Shown one piece after another: positions 43,467 through 51,950 of a stretch of 64,000 nucleotides of DNA (within the stretch, counting starts at the first letter, position 1; the number at the start of each line of letters is the position of its first letter). This DNA is from Lysobacter sp. Its GTDB lineage: Bacteria; Pseudomonadota; Gammaproteobacteria; Xanthomonadales; Xanthomonadaceae. Location: positions 124,001 to 188,000 of the forward strand of contig JAHCAU010000004.1 in NCBI GenBank assembly GCA_019634715.1. The letters run 5' to 3'. A program made the position numbers and the translations under genes. The notes under the pieces are model-generated. The model was not told where the DNA came from, searched no databases, and was given only the letters and a program-made list of their open reading frames with translations.

Positions 43467-45335
43467 ATGTCGATTTCGAGCAAGTTCGGCACGATCTTCA
43501 TAAAACTCGCGATCGTCGGTGCGGCTCTCTCGCTCGCATCCTGCGAACAAGCAGACAGGGCTGCCGCAGAGGCGAGAGCGGAAGGTAGTCCTGAGACCTG
43601 CGCGGATATCACAGCCTGCATTGTCCGGCTGCGAACCATTGCTGCCGCGCGCCGAGGTGATCGATATGGTGGCATGGGACAACAGGAAGATATGCTGGCC
43701 TCGCGCTTGCAATCGATGCCTGGCGTCGCCGAAGCGATGGTGCCGCTGTTGTCCGACAGCGATCCCGGCGTGGCCAAATTGGCTGCTTACGTCCTGCGCG
43801 ATGTGAAGCAGATCGACCCGAGGCATTTGCCCGCGATCCGTGCCGGCCTCGATCGGGATCTCGGTTGGCTCGCTCCGGCGCTGGCGCGCATCGGGACCGA
43901 TGAAGCCGCAGCGGAAGCCGTGCAGCGCCTTCTGGCTCAACACGACACGGGCAACCAGGAAGGATACGCGGTAGCACTGTTCGGGAATCAGGCCGTGCCC
44001 CACATCGTTGCAGCCGCACGTTGTCCCGATGGCTGCAAGAATCCCGACACGCATCGTTTCCTGGCATCCATGCTGCAGGAGATGGTTGTCGATGCGAAAT
44101 TGATCGTGCCGCAACTGCTGGCGATCTGCGAAGATCCGTCGATTCCGGAAGACGTGGCGCGCGGGGCGCTCCAGATGATCGGCGCTCTCGGGGACCGAGC
44201 CTTGTCATGGCAGGACAGCGTGGATGCGTTGGCGAAGCAGAGACCTGCACTTGGACAGGACGTCGAAGACGTGCTGATTTCGATTCATGGCGACCGCGCT
44301 GCCGGCTTGCTCGTGCAACGACTTCGTGAGAACCCTGATGCAATGCTGCTGCGCGATGTCGGCGCCCTCGGCGACCGTGGCCGTTCGGCAGCGCCGCACA
44401 TCGAGCCGCTGTTGAAGCATGCCGATCCGGATCTGCGAGAATCGGCGGCGATCGCACTGGGCTATGTCGGCGATGAAAGGAACGTCCCGGCACTGCTTGC
44501 TGCGCTGGATGACGCCACGGATGTCCGCCAGAATCTTGCGGCTGCAGAGGCATTGGGGCACATGCGCGCCATTTCGGCCAAGCCATCGCTCGAACGGGCA
44601 AGCAAGACCCACTGGCATCCCTGGGTGCGTGATTCGGCAAAGTCTGCATTGCTGTGGATCCCGAAACCGCGTCTGAAAGGTGCCCCGGATCGCAGGGCGC
44701 TCTTCGGCTTTGAAAGAAGACGTGAAATCGACTGCGAAAGACCTGCGGCGAAGATCGCCTCGCCGCAGGTCGGCGTGAAATCAAGCGAGAGTCTCGGTTC
44801 AGGGCAACTCGCCAAGCTGCGGTACACCGCGACGGCGATCAGCTACGGTCCGCCGGAAGGAGCAGCGCCCAATGCCGACGGCGTGGCTGCAGTGACCGGA
44901 AGCGCCATGGTTCGTCGTGAGAAAGCCGTCACTCGGACCCCTCAGGTCGCGCTCCGCACTGGTGATGGCTGGTTGGCAGGATCGGATCGCGGCGAATGGG
45001 GCGGTGAATTGATGTGGCTGGGCGACGATGGAAAGCGGTACAGGCTCTTTGATGGAAACATCCAGGACATCCATCGTCTCGGGAATCGTTATCTTGCAGT
45101 ATCTGGAATCGCGCATATGTCGACCAATGCCGGCGCGCTGCTCGATCTTTCGATAAACGACCACGGCCGCTGGCATGCAACCTCATGGCGCGTCCTGCCG
45201 GGAGCGCCCAGATCGAGCGGAGTGACCAAGGAAGGCGAGCTTTTGGTGAATACCTACCAAGGTGGTGCGGTGCTCGTCGATGCACAAGGTCGGATGAGAA
45301 TGGCGGAGTGCCTGGATCGCACCAGCGCGAAGTAG
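43467..45335 (+). CDS. HEAT-repeat lipoprotein
   Basis: 622 residues. A lipobox at ALSLASC marks the lipidated Cys. The first two thirds hold HEAT-like helical repeats (VPLLSDSDPGVAKLAAYVLRD, IEPLLKHADPDLRESAAIALG, VPALLAALDDATDVRQNLAAA). The last 200 residues read as a beta-rich domain (GGELMWLGDDGKRYRLFDGNI, RYLAVSGIAHM). Likely a periplasmic scaffold; no specific family identified. GAAGGAG lies 10 bp upstream; a nearer ATG is out of frame. It is less GC-rich than the chromosome around it and abuts a decayed IS110 element, suggesting acquired DNA. Confidence 0.8.
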   Translation: MSISSKFGTIFIKLAIVGAALSLASCEQADRAAAEARAEGSPETCADITACIVRLRTIAAARRGDRYGGMGQQEDMLASRLQSMPGVAEAMVPLLSDSDPGVAKLAAYVLRDVKQIDPRHLPAIRAGLDRDLGWLAPALARIGTDEAAAEAVQRLLAQHDTGNQEGYAVALFGNQAVPHIVAAARCPDGCKNPDTHRFLASMLQEMVVDAKLIVPQLLAICEDPSIPEDVARGALQMIGALGDRALSWQDSVDALAKQRPALGQDVEDVLISIHGDRAAGLLVQRLRENPDAMLLRDVGALGDRGRSAAPHIEPLLKHADPDLRESAAIALGYVGDERNVPALLAALDDATDVRQNLAAAEALGHMRAISAKPSLERASKTHWHPWVRDSAKSALLWIPKPRLKGAPDRRALFGFERRREIDCERPAAKIASPQVGVKSSESLGSGQLAKLRYTATAISYGPPEGAAPNADGVAAVTGSAMVRREKAVTRTPQVALRTGDGWLAGSDRGEWGGELMWLGDDGKRYRLFDGNIQDIHRLGNRYLAVSGIAHMSTNAGALLDLSINDHGRWHATSWRVLPGAPRSSGVTKEGELLVNTYQGGAVLVDAQGRMRMAECLDRTSAK

Positions 45336-45419
45336 GATTTCAAAGATTCACGCAGTTGGTCTTCACGAAACCATGCGGTGCACCCTGCTGGATCGTTGCT
45401 CCTGTCAATGAATTGCCAT

Positions 45420-45692
45420 GGCCCGCAACTTCAATCCACCGCGATGAAAAGGCCGTGCGCCGGGGCGCACCAGCAACCTCGACGGCACCCGGTTGGGTAT
45501 CGTTCCCGAGGACGCTCGGGGGGATGGGGTAGGCCGTGCGCACCCTCAGGCTTCGAGCCTGCAACATAGATTGGCCGCCCCATCCCGGCTTGCCCAACAG
45601 ACCGAACGGTATCTGAGGCCGCACACCCGCTGAGCCACGTTGACAAAGGTAGGTCCGGGCTCGCGCGTCGCCCTTTCGATCAGGACAAGGCC
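45420..45692 (+). other. Non-coding 5' region of the IS110 remnant (possible bridge-RNA locus)
   Basis: IS110-family elements carry a non-coding region next to the transposase gene that is transcribed into the bridge RNA guiding target and donor choice. This stretch has no gene and includes a stem CAGGCT/AGCCTG (45547-45561) and ACGGTATCT at 45606-45614, repeated 6 bp after the transposase stop at 46639-46647. The shared 9-mer is what a donor-binding loop matched to the element end would give. No bridge-RNA secondary structure was computed, so this is a hypothesis. The element's left boundary was not located. Confidence 0.35.
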
Positions 45693-46633
45693 ATGTTCAC
45701 GCTCGGAATCGATGTTGCCAGACATGCTGGATGCGGCGCTGTTCGTGGCATAAATCCTGAACCTTCCGCAATACCCATGCAGGGATCGGGGCCTGCTGGA
45801 ATGGGTCAATCATCATCATGCTGGGCATTGCGCGGTAAACCTGGAAACTACCGGGAGCTACAGCGAAGCCGTCGCCTGCACGCTGCATGATGCCGGCCAT
45901 CCGGTCAGCGTGATCAATCCCTGCCCAGATCGCGGCGTTCGTCCGCGCAGAAGTCAGGCGATCGGGCCGACACGGCGATGCCAAGCGCATCGCTCGCTTC
46001 ACGGCGCTCCACAGCCCGCCGCAGTGGTCACCTCCACCGCAGGCTGTCCGCGTGCTGCAGGCGCTGGTCCGGCACTTGGACAGCCTGTGATCTGCGGCAG
46101 CAGGAGAACAATCGGCTGCATACCGCGCACCCCAGCGTCCCAGGACTCGATCGGGCCGTCATCGATGCACTGCAGGTGCAATCGACGACCTGCTCTAACG
46201 CATCCGCGACCATGTCGATCGGGATCCCGAACTGCGCCAGCGGCCGACCTGCTCGAATCGATACCGCCGGGCATCGCCGAGCAGCCAGTGCAGTGCTCTT
46301 GTCGCATGTGCACATTCTCGATCGGACTCCGGTGAAACAATGGGTTGCTATGCAGGATTGGACTGCGCGATCGTCCAGTCCGGCAGCAGCGTCCAGCGCA
46401 CCAGGCACATCAGCAAACGTGGCCCGGCCGCCTTGCGTGCGGCGCTGTACATGCCTGCGGTAGTGGCGATGCGGCACAACCCGGTGCTGTCCGTCTTCGC
46501 AGGGCGTCTGCGCACCGCCGGCAAACCTGGGCGAGTCACCATCTGTGCGGTCATGCGCAAACTGATGCATATCGTCTACGGGGTGCTCAGAAGCCGAAAA
46601 CCCTTCAGCTCGACCCCGGTTGCAGCCATGTGA
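45693..46633 (+). pseudogene. Decayed IS110-family transposase
   Basis: Similarity to the IS110 DEDD transposase runs through the region but shifts frame several times: MFTLGIDVA at 45693; DMLDAALF in another frame; LLEWVNHHHAG...CAVNLETTGSYSEAV from 45794; VRRSGRHGDAKRIARFTALH with the catalytic-region Asp; DLRQQENNRLHTAHPSV; LLESIP; and the Tnp_20 domain YAGLDCAIVQSGSSV and ISKRGPAALRAALYMPA in one frame from 46340 to the stop at 46633. At least four frameshifts and several stops make it inactive. The terminal KLMHIVYGVL is well preserved, so decay is moderate. Confidence 0.88.
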
Positions 46634-46647
46634 GCAAGACGGTATCT
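45693..46647 (+). mobile_element. IS110-family insertion sequence remnant
   Basis: Covers the broken transposase and the repeated ACGGTATCT at its right end. IS110 elements lack terminal inverted repeats and do not make clear target duplications, so exact ends cannot be set from this sequence. The element plus the HEAT-repeat gene form the least typical part of the window. Confidence 0.75.
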
Positions 46648-46664
46648 ATGCGGCTTCCCGAACG

Positions 46665-46694
46665 CAGCAGGGCGGCCCGGAGGCCGCCCTGCTG
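46665..46694 (-). terminator. Strong GC hairpin after the prolyl oligopeptidase gene
   Basis: Perfect 13-bp stem CAGCAGGGCGGCC/GGCCGCCCTGCTG with a 4-base loop, 29 bp past the stop on the minus strand. No long U-tract follows, so efficiency is uncertain. Confidence 0.65.
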
Positions 46695-46722
46695 GTATCG
46701 ATCAATGTGCGTATGTCGCGTC

Positions 46723-48873
46723 TTACTTCAGCTTCTGCCACAGGAACGTGTAGGCCAAGGCGGACATGTGCGCGGCCTGCTGGTTGTTCGAGGCGCCACC
46801 GTGGCCGCCTTCGATGTTCTCGTAATAGCGGACGTCGGCATTCATCGCTTCCATCTTCGCCATCATCTTGCGGGCGTGGCCGGGGTGGACGCGGTCGTCG
46901 CGGGTGGAGGTGGTGAACAGCACCGGCGGGTATTTGGCGTCGTCCTTGAGCATATGGTACGGCGAGAAGTGCTGGATGAACTCCCAGTCCCTGGTGTCCG
47001 GGTCGCCGTACTCCGCCATCCACGAGGCGCCGGCCAGCAGCTTGCTGTAGCGCTTCATGTCGAGCAGCGGCACCTGGCAGACGATGGCGCCGAACAGCTG
47101 CGGATACTGCACGATCATGTTGCCCATCAGCAGGCCGCCGTTGCTGCCGCCTTGCGCGCCGAGGTGCTTCGGCGAGGTGATCCTGCGCGCGAACAGGTCT
47201 TCGGCGACGGCCGCGAAGTCCTCGTACGCCTTGTGGCGGTTGGCCTTGAGCGCGGCCTGGTGCCAGCGCGGGCCGTATTCGCCGCCGCCGCGGATGTTGG
47301 CGAGCACGTAGACGCCGCCTTCCTGCAGCCAGGCGCGGCCGACGGTGGCGCTGTAGCCGGGCGTCAGCGAGACCTCGAAGCCGCCGTAGCCGTAGAGCAG
47401 GGTCGGCGCCTTGCCATCGAGCGTGAGGTGCTTGCGGCGCACGATGAAGTACGGAACCTTGGTGCCGTCCTTCGAGGTGGCGAAGTGCTGCTCGGTGATC
47501 AGGCCCTCGGCGTCGAAGAAGGCCGGCATCGACTTGAGCTTCTCGGGCTTCTGGCCGATGTCGACCAGCAGCAGCGTGGTCGGCGTGAGGTAGTCGGTGG
47601 TCGTCATCCACAGCAGGTCGTTGCCGTCGGGGTCGACCGCGCTGACGCTGGTGGTGCCCACGGCCGGCACGCCGTCGAGCAGGCTCTGCTTCCAGCCGCC
47701 CTGGCCCAGCGGGGTCAGCACGCGGATCCTGCTCTTCACGTCGCTGAGCAGGGTCAGCACGAGGTGCTGCTTCGTCCAGGTGAACGCCGACAGCGAGGTG
47801 TGTTCGTCGGGCGTGAACACCACGTCGAACTCGCGATCGCCGGCCATGAACCTGTCGAAGTCCATCACCAGCAGCGAGCCGGCGGCGTACTCGCGACCCT
47901 TCTGCTTCCAGGGTTCGCGCAGTTCCAGGGTCAGCCACTGGTTGTGGACGGACTTGTTGGCGGAGTTCGGCAGGTCGAGCTTCGTGAGCTTGCCGTCCTT
48001 GCCGCGCAGGTAGAGTTCGTCGTTGTAGAACGCCAGCGTGCGGCTGACGAAGCTGCGCTCGTAGCCCGGGGTAAGGTCGTGGAAGGCCGCGATGTACATG
48101 TCGGTCGGCTTGCCCTCGTACACGACCTTGGCCGAGCTCATCGGCGTACCGCGCTTCCATTCCTTGACCACGCGCGGATAGCCCGACGAGGTCAGCGAGC
48201 CGTCGCCGAAATCGGTGTAGACATAGACGGTGTCGCGGTCGACCCACTGCAGGCCGCCCTTGGCTTCGGGTCGGAAGAAGCCGTCCTCCACCCAGGTCAT
48301 GCTGTCCAGGTCGAACTCGCGGGTCACGTCGGCGTCGGCGCCGCCGCGCGAGAGCGCGATCAGGCAGCGCTCGTATTTCGGCTTGAGGCATTCGGCGCCG
48401 TGCCAGACCCACTTCTCGTTCTCGGCGCGGCCTTCGGCGGCGTTCAGCGCGTCGAGGTCGATCACCGTTTCCCACTTCGGAGCCGGCTTGCGGTACTCCT
48501 CCAGCGTGGTGCGCCGCCACAGGCCGCGCGGGTTGGCCTTGTCGCGCCAGAAGTTGTAGTAGTAGTCGCCGATCTTGGTCACGCCCGGGATGCGATCGGT
48601 CGAATCGAGGATCGCGCGCAGGTCGCCTTCGAGCTTCTGGAATTCCGGGGTGCCGGCGATCTCGGCCTCGGCCTTGGCATTGCGTTCGCGCACCCATTCC
48701 AGCGCCTTGGGATCTTCGACGCCTTCGAGCCAGAGGTAGGGGTCGGCGGGCGTGGCGGCATTGGACATGGCGGGAGCGGGCTTGTTGGCGGGCGGCGCGG
48801 CGAGCACGGCCAGGGACGGAGCGCAGCCGAGGGCGAAGCCGACGGCGAGGCAGACATGCGAAAGCTTGGGCAT
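46723..48873 (-). CDS. Prolyl oligopeptidase family (S9A) peptidase
   Basis: 716 residues: signal peptide (VCLAVGFALGCAPSLAVLAA), an N-terminal beta-propeller (DPYLWLEGVEDPKALEWVRE to about residue 440) and an alpha/beta-hydrolase domain with catalytic Ser577 (GGSNGGLL), Asp659/660 (RDDRVHPGH) and His691 (GGHGG). It cleaves short Pro-containing peptides, here probably in the periplasm. ATG 48873 begins the signal peptide. Probably monocistronic, ending at a strong hairpin. Confidence 0.95.
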   Translation of the reverse strand: MPKLSHVCLAVGFALGCAPSLAVLAAPPANKPAPAMSNAATPADPYLWLEGVEDPKALEWVRERNAKAEAEIAGTPEFQKLEGDLRAILDSTDRIPGVTKIGDYYYNFWRDKANPRGLWRRTTLEEYRKPAPKWETVIDLDALNAAEGRAENEKWVWHGAECLKPKYERCLIALSRGGADADVTREFDLDSMTWVEDGFFRPEAKGGLQWVDRDTVYVYTDFGDGSLTSSGYPRVVKEWKRGTPMSSAKVVYEGKPTDMYIAAFHDLTPGYERSFVSRTLAFYNDELYLRGKDGKLTKLDLPNSANKSVHNQWLTLELREPWKQKGREYAAGSLLVMDFDRFMAGDREFDVVFTPDEHTSLSAFTWTKQHLVLTLLSDVKSRIRVLTPLGQGGWKQSLLDGVPAVGTTSVSAVDPDGNDLLWMTTTDYLTPTTLLLVDIGQKPEKLKSMPAFFDAEGLITEQHFATSKDGTKVPYFIVRRKHLTLDGKAPTLLYGYGGFEVSLTPGYSATVGRAWLQEGGVYVLANIRGGGEYGPRWHQAALKANRHKAYEDFAAVAEDLFARRITSPKHLGAQGGSNGGLLMGNMIVQYPQLFGAIVCQVPLLDMKRYSKLLAGASWMAEYGDPDTRDWEFIQHFSPYHMLKDDAKYPPVLFTTSTRDDRVHPGHARKMMAKMEAMNADVRYYENIEGGHGGASNNQQAAHMSALAYTFLWQKLK

Positions 48874-48969
48874 GCGGGGTTCCGGAACGAAAGACGGCAG
48901 GGGCCGCCACGCTAGCACAGCCCGCGCCCACGGGCCGCTGCCGGAGGTCACGCCCGCAGGCGGCCCGGG

Positions 48970-49266
48970 CTAGGCCGCTCGCGGCAGCGGACGCACCGCA
49001 GCGGTACGCCGGGGTACGGCATGCAGCGCATGCACACTCGCCACCGGGCGCTGCGCTGCGGCCATCGTGCGCAGCTCGCGCAGCCGCAGCAGGCGCGCCA
49101 CCGCCCAGGCCGACAGCGGCAGGGCCAGCAGCCAGAACGGCAGCCAGCCGAAGGTCTCGCTGCCGGCGCGCGCGGCGGGCAGCGAGAGCATCGTCACCAG
49201 GCCCAGCGCGGCCGCGCCGAGCAGGCTCTGTTCGATCAGGGACGGTTGGTCATGAGCAGTGGACAT
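48970..49266 (-). CDS. Small membrane protein, two predicted helices
   Basis: 98 residues, hydrophobic segments about 16-34 and 44-62 (GWLPFWLLALPLSAWAVARL), followed by a basic Arg-rich cytoplasmic tail. No family recognised. ATG 49266 is chosen because the sequence before it is not membrane-like. The 267-bp gap upstream holds no visible gene. Confidence 0.65.
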   Translation of the reverse strand: MSTAHDQPSLIEQSLLGAAALGLVTMLSLPAARAGSETFGWLPFWLLALPLSAWAVARLLRLRELRTMAAAQRPVASVHALHAVPRRTAAVRPLPRAA

Positions 49267-49533
49267 GGCGATGCTCCGGTGGATGACGGGTCCAGTGTTC
49301 CGGGGCGGGGTCTCAGGAGCTGCGACGTGGGATCGTCCATCGTCCATCGGGCGTCATCGACGGGATCGCCTGGACTTCAGGATCTGCACGATTGGCCCCG
49401 CACGATGCCGACGCGCATGCGAAGTGATGCTGGAATGCGCCGAATCGGCGTTCGATGTCGGATCGCGTCTGCGACCCGCGTCGCGAATACTTCCGGCCGT
49501 GGAATGTTCCACATCGAAGCGGGGGAAGACGCG

Positions 49534-50136
49534 ATGAAACGTTTCGGCGCGATCTCGATGCTGTTGCTTGTCCTTGCCCCGGCCACGGCTCTGGCTGGCG
49601 GAGACTTCGTCGTCGTGAGGCAGAAAATCGATGCCGTGATGCAGCCGAAGAGTCCCATGGATGCGTTCGCCGAATGCGCGAAGAATGAGGCATGTACCGG
49701 CATCGTGGATGCCGCTGCGTCCTATTTCGGTGCGCCGCCGGGCACCGTGGCCGCTGCGTTCGCACTGGTGCCGAAGGCCGAACGTCGTGGCGAAGAGGGC
49801 TATTTCAGCGTGAACCTGCCGGATGGCTACGCGTACTGCCGTGCGCGGATCGAGACGGTATCGGTCGTTCCCGCCACTGGCGACCGGGCATCGGTGATGG
49901 GCGTGAATTCGACCGAGAGCGGTGTGGACATCTATACGTGGACACCGGTGCAGGGGCCGTTCGACGGACGTTCCTGGGTTGAAGCCAACATCACCCTGCA
50001 GGGCGCGCGGCGTGAGCTTGTGGCCGGGCTGCGTGCGCGGGGAATCTGTCGCTCTCCCGGCCAGGAACTGATGAACTGCCGTGGTGCCACGGGCACCAAC
50101 AAGGGCATGCCCGCATGCGGCACCAGGGACGATTGA
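49534..50136 (+). CDS. Secreted Cys-rich protein of unknown function
   Basis: 200 residues with signal peptide (FGAISMLLLVLAPATALAGG). Several Cys (CAKNEACTG, YAYCRA, RGICRSPG, MNCRGATG, MPACG) probably form disulfides in the periplasm or outside the cell. GGGGAAG lies 7 bp before ATG 49534. No family was recognised. It converges with the WYL gene. Confidence 0.7.
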   Translation: MKRFGAISMLLLVLAPATALAGGDFVVVRQKIDAVMQPKSPMDAFAECAKNEACTGIVDAAASYFGAPPGTVAAAFALVPKAERRGEEGYFSVNLPDGYAYCRARIETVSVVPATGDRASVMGVNSTESGVDIYTWTPVQGPFDGRSWVEANITLQGARRELVAGLRARGICRSPGQELMNCRGATGTNKGMPACGTRDD

Positions 50137-50190
50137 GCCGGCCGGAACGCATCGTGCGGGAACCGTGGCGGTTCCCGCACGATGCCTGAC

Positions 50191-51159
50191 TCAGCGCTCG
50201 TAATTGCTCACCGCCAGCTGCAGCATCGACTTCATCTGCTCGCGGAGCACGGCGGGTTCGACGATCTCGGCGTCGGGGCCGTAGTGCAGGATGTCCATCA
50301 GCAGTTCGCGCGGGGCGCTGTAGGGCACCCTGCGCTCGAAGCGGCCATCGGGCAGGTGGCGGTCCTGCTGCTGCGAGTGCCAGTGCTCGTCGGCGACCCA
50401 GCGCGCGATCTTCTGGTTGAAGACGATCGTCGCCCAGCCCTTCGGCGCGCCGGAGAAGATGCCGTAGCTGCCGGCGAGGTGGGCGTTCAGTTCGTCGTCG
50501 GGCACGTCGCGCGCCGCACCATCCTGCATGCGCGGCGTGGAGATGCGGTCGACCGAGAAACTGCGCAGCGCTTCGCGCTCGTGGTCGAAGGCGTCGAGAT
50601 ACCAGTTGCCGCGATAGTGGGTGACGCGCTGCGGCGACACGGTGCGCCGGGTCTTCTCGTCGGTGGAGCGCGCGCGGTATTCGAAGCTCAGCTGCCTGCG
50701 CTCGAGCACCGACGAACAGACGATGCGGAACACCTGCTCGTCCATGGTGCGGGTGCGGTGCGGGATCACGCGCACGCGCTCGACCGGCCAGCGCTTGCCG
50801 GGCGCATGCTCTTCCAGCAGCTTCTCGATGCGCTGCTGCAGCGGCGCCAAGGCCGAGGACAGCACGCCGCCGCCGGTGCGGCTGAGCAGCTGCTGCGCGG
50901 CGAGCAGGGCGTGCAGCTCTTCCGAGTTCAGCCACAGGCCGGGCAGCTCGAAGCGTTCGCCTTCCTGGGCGTCGTAGCGGAAGCCGGCCTCGCCGTCGCC
51001 CACGATCGGCGCCATCAGCGCGTCGCGGAGGAAGGCCAGGTCGCGGTAGGCGGTCGCGCGCGAGCATTCCAGCTCGTCCTGCAATCGCTTCACGGTCACC
51101 GGGTAGCGGGCGCTCTTGAGGATGCGGTGAAGCGACAGAATGCGTTCGTAACGGTCCAT
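50191..51159 (-). CDS. WYL-domain transcriptional regulator (YafY family)
   Basis: 322 residues. An N-terminal helix-turn-helix (RILSLHRILKSARYPVTVKRLQDEL, ATAYRDLAFLRDAL) is followed by the WYL domain (RVTHYRGNWYLDAFDHEREALRSFSVDRI) and a C-terminal WCX-like part. WYL domains bind nucleic acid or nucleotides; many family members are repressors, some next to defence loci, but no defence gene is seen here. It is divergent from the LolA-like gene, 97 bp away. Confidence 0.92.
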   Translation of the reverse strand: MDRYERILSLHRILKSARYPVTVKRLQDELECSRATAYRDLAFLRDALMAPIVGDGEAGFRYDAQEGERFELPGLWLNSEELHALLAAQQLLSRTGGGVLSSALAPLQQRIEKLLEEHAPGKRWPVERVRVIPHRTRTMDEQVFRIVCSSVLERRQLSFEYRARSTDEKTRRTVSPQRVTHYRGNWYLDAFDHEREALRSFSVDRISTPRMQDGAARDVPDDELNAHLAGSYGIFSGAPKGWATIVFNQKIARWVADEHWHSQQQDRHLPDGRFERRVPYSAPRELLMDILHYGPDAEIVEPAVLREQMKSMLQLAVSNYER

Positions 51160-51255
51160 TGATGTCCAGTCGGCTGGCAGGTGGCGTATTGGCCGGTTCG
51201 GCCTCCATTTTCCGCTATAGCATGGGTCTTCGTCTTCCCGTCGCAGGAGCCTCGC

Positions 51256-51876
51256 ATGTCGTTGATCGAGAAAGGAATAGTGTGCCGGAACCCAGTCTTG
51301 CGGGCTGCGACTGGCGCGGCCCTGGCCGTGGTTCTGCTGGTCGGCGCGGCCGGAAGCGCCTGGGCAGGCCCGAAGGAAGACCTCAAGGCGGTCAGCGTGA
51401 AGTTCCTGGCCCTGCGCAGCTACCACGTGGTGATGGAGAACAGCGACAAGCGCATGCCGAAGACCGAGATGGACTTCGTCGCCCCCGACCGCTACCGGAT
51501 GCAGATGCCCGGCGTGGGCACCCAGGTCGTGATCGGCGACACGATGTACATGAACATCGACGGCCGTTCGATGCGCATCCCGATGCCCAAGGGCACGATG
51601 ACCCAGTGGCGCGAGACCGACCGCGCGATGCGCGAGGTCGACAAGGCCCAGATCGAGGCGCTGGGTTCCGAGGTCGTGAACGGCAAGCCGGCGAAGAAGT
51701 ACCGGATGACCCAGAACAGCGGCGGCACGCCGACCAGCACCCTGATGTGGGTGGGTGCCGACGGCTACCCGGTCCGCATCGAGACCACGGGCAAGGCCGG
51801 CGGACGCGCGAGCACCACCACCATCACCTATTCGCGCTTCAACGACCCGTCGATCCGGATCGACGTGCCGAAGTAA
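51256..51876 (+). CDS. Secreted LolA-like protein
   Basis: 206 residues with signal peptide (ALAVVLLVGAAGSAWAG). The mature part alternates short beta strands (YHVVMENSDKRMPKTEMDFVAP, YRMQMPGVGTQVVIGDTMYMN, YPVRIETTGKAGGRAS), the half-barrel pattern of LolA/LppX-like proteins that carry lipids or lipoproteins through the periplasm. Family assignment is by pattern only. It precedes the molybdoenzyme operon by 74 bp on the same strand. Confidence 0.7.
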   Translation: MSLIEKGIVCRNPVLRAATGAALAVVLLVGAAGSAWAGPKEDLKAVSVKFLALRSYHVVMENSDKRMPKTEMDFVAPDRYRMQMPGVGTQVVIGDTMYMNIDGRSMRIPMPKGTMTQWRETDRAMREVDKAQIEALGSEVVNGKPAKKYRMTQNSGGTPTSTLMWVGADGYPVRIETTGKAGGRASTTTITYSRFNDPSIRIDVPK

Positions 51877-51916
51877 CCCGGCCGACATACTAAGCAGGAC
51901 CCGGCAGGTCGCACTC

Positions 51917-51939
51917 GCCTGCCGGCCGCGCCGGCAGGC
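51917..51939 (+). promoter_or_regulatory. Perfect 10-bp hairpin in the leader of the molybdoenzyme operon
   Basis: GCCTGCCGGC/GCCGGCAGGC with loop CGC, ending 11 bp before the soeA start codon. Without a U-tract it is more likely an RNA structure affecting translation, or an operator, than a terminator for the upstream gene. Confidence 0.45.
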
Positions 51940-51950
51940 ACAATGGCCGG

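Noticed and set aside
50191..51159. WYL regulator as a marker of a phage-defence island
   Set aside because: WYL regulators often sit beside defence genes, but the neighbours are a secreted protein, a LolA-like protein and a metabolic operon.
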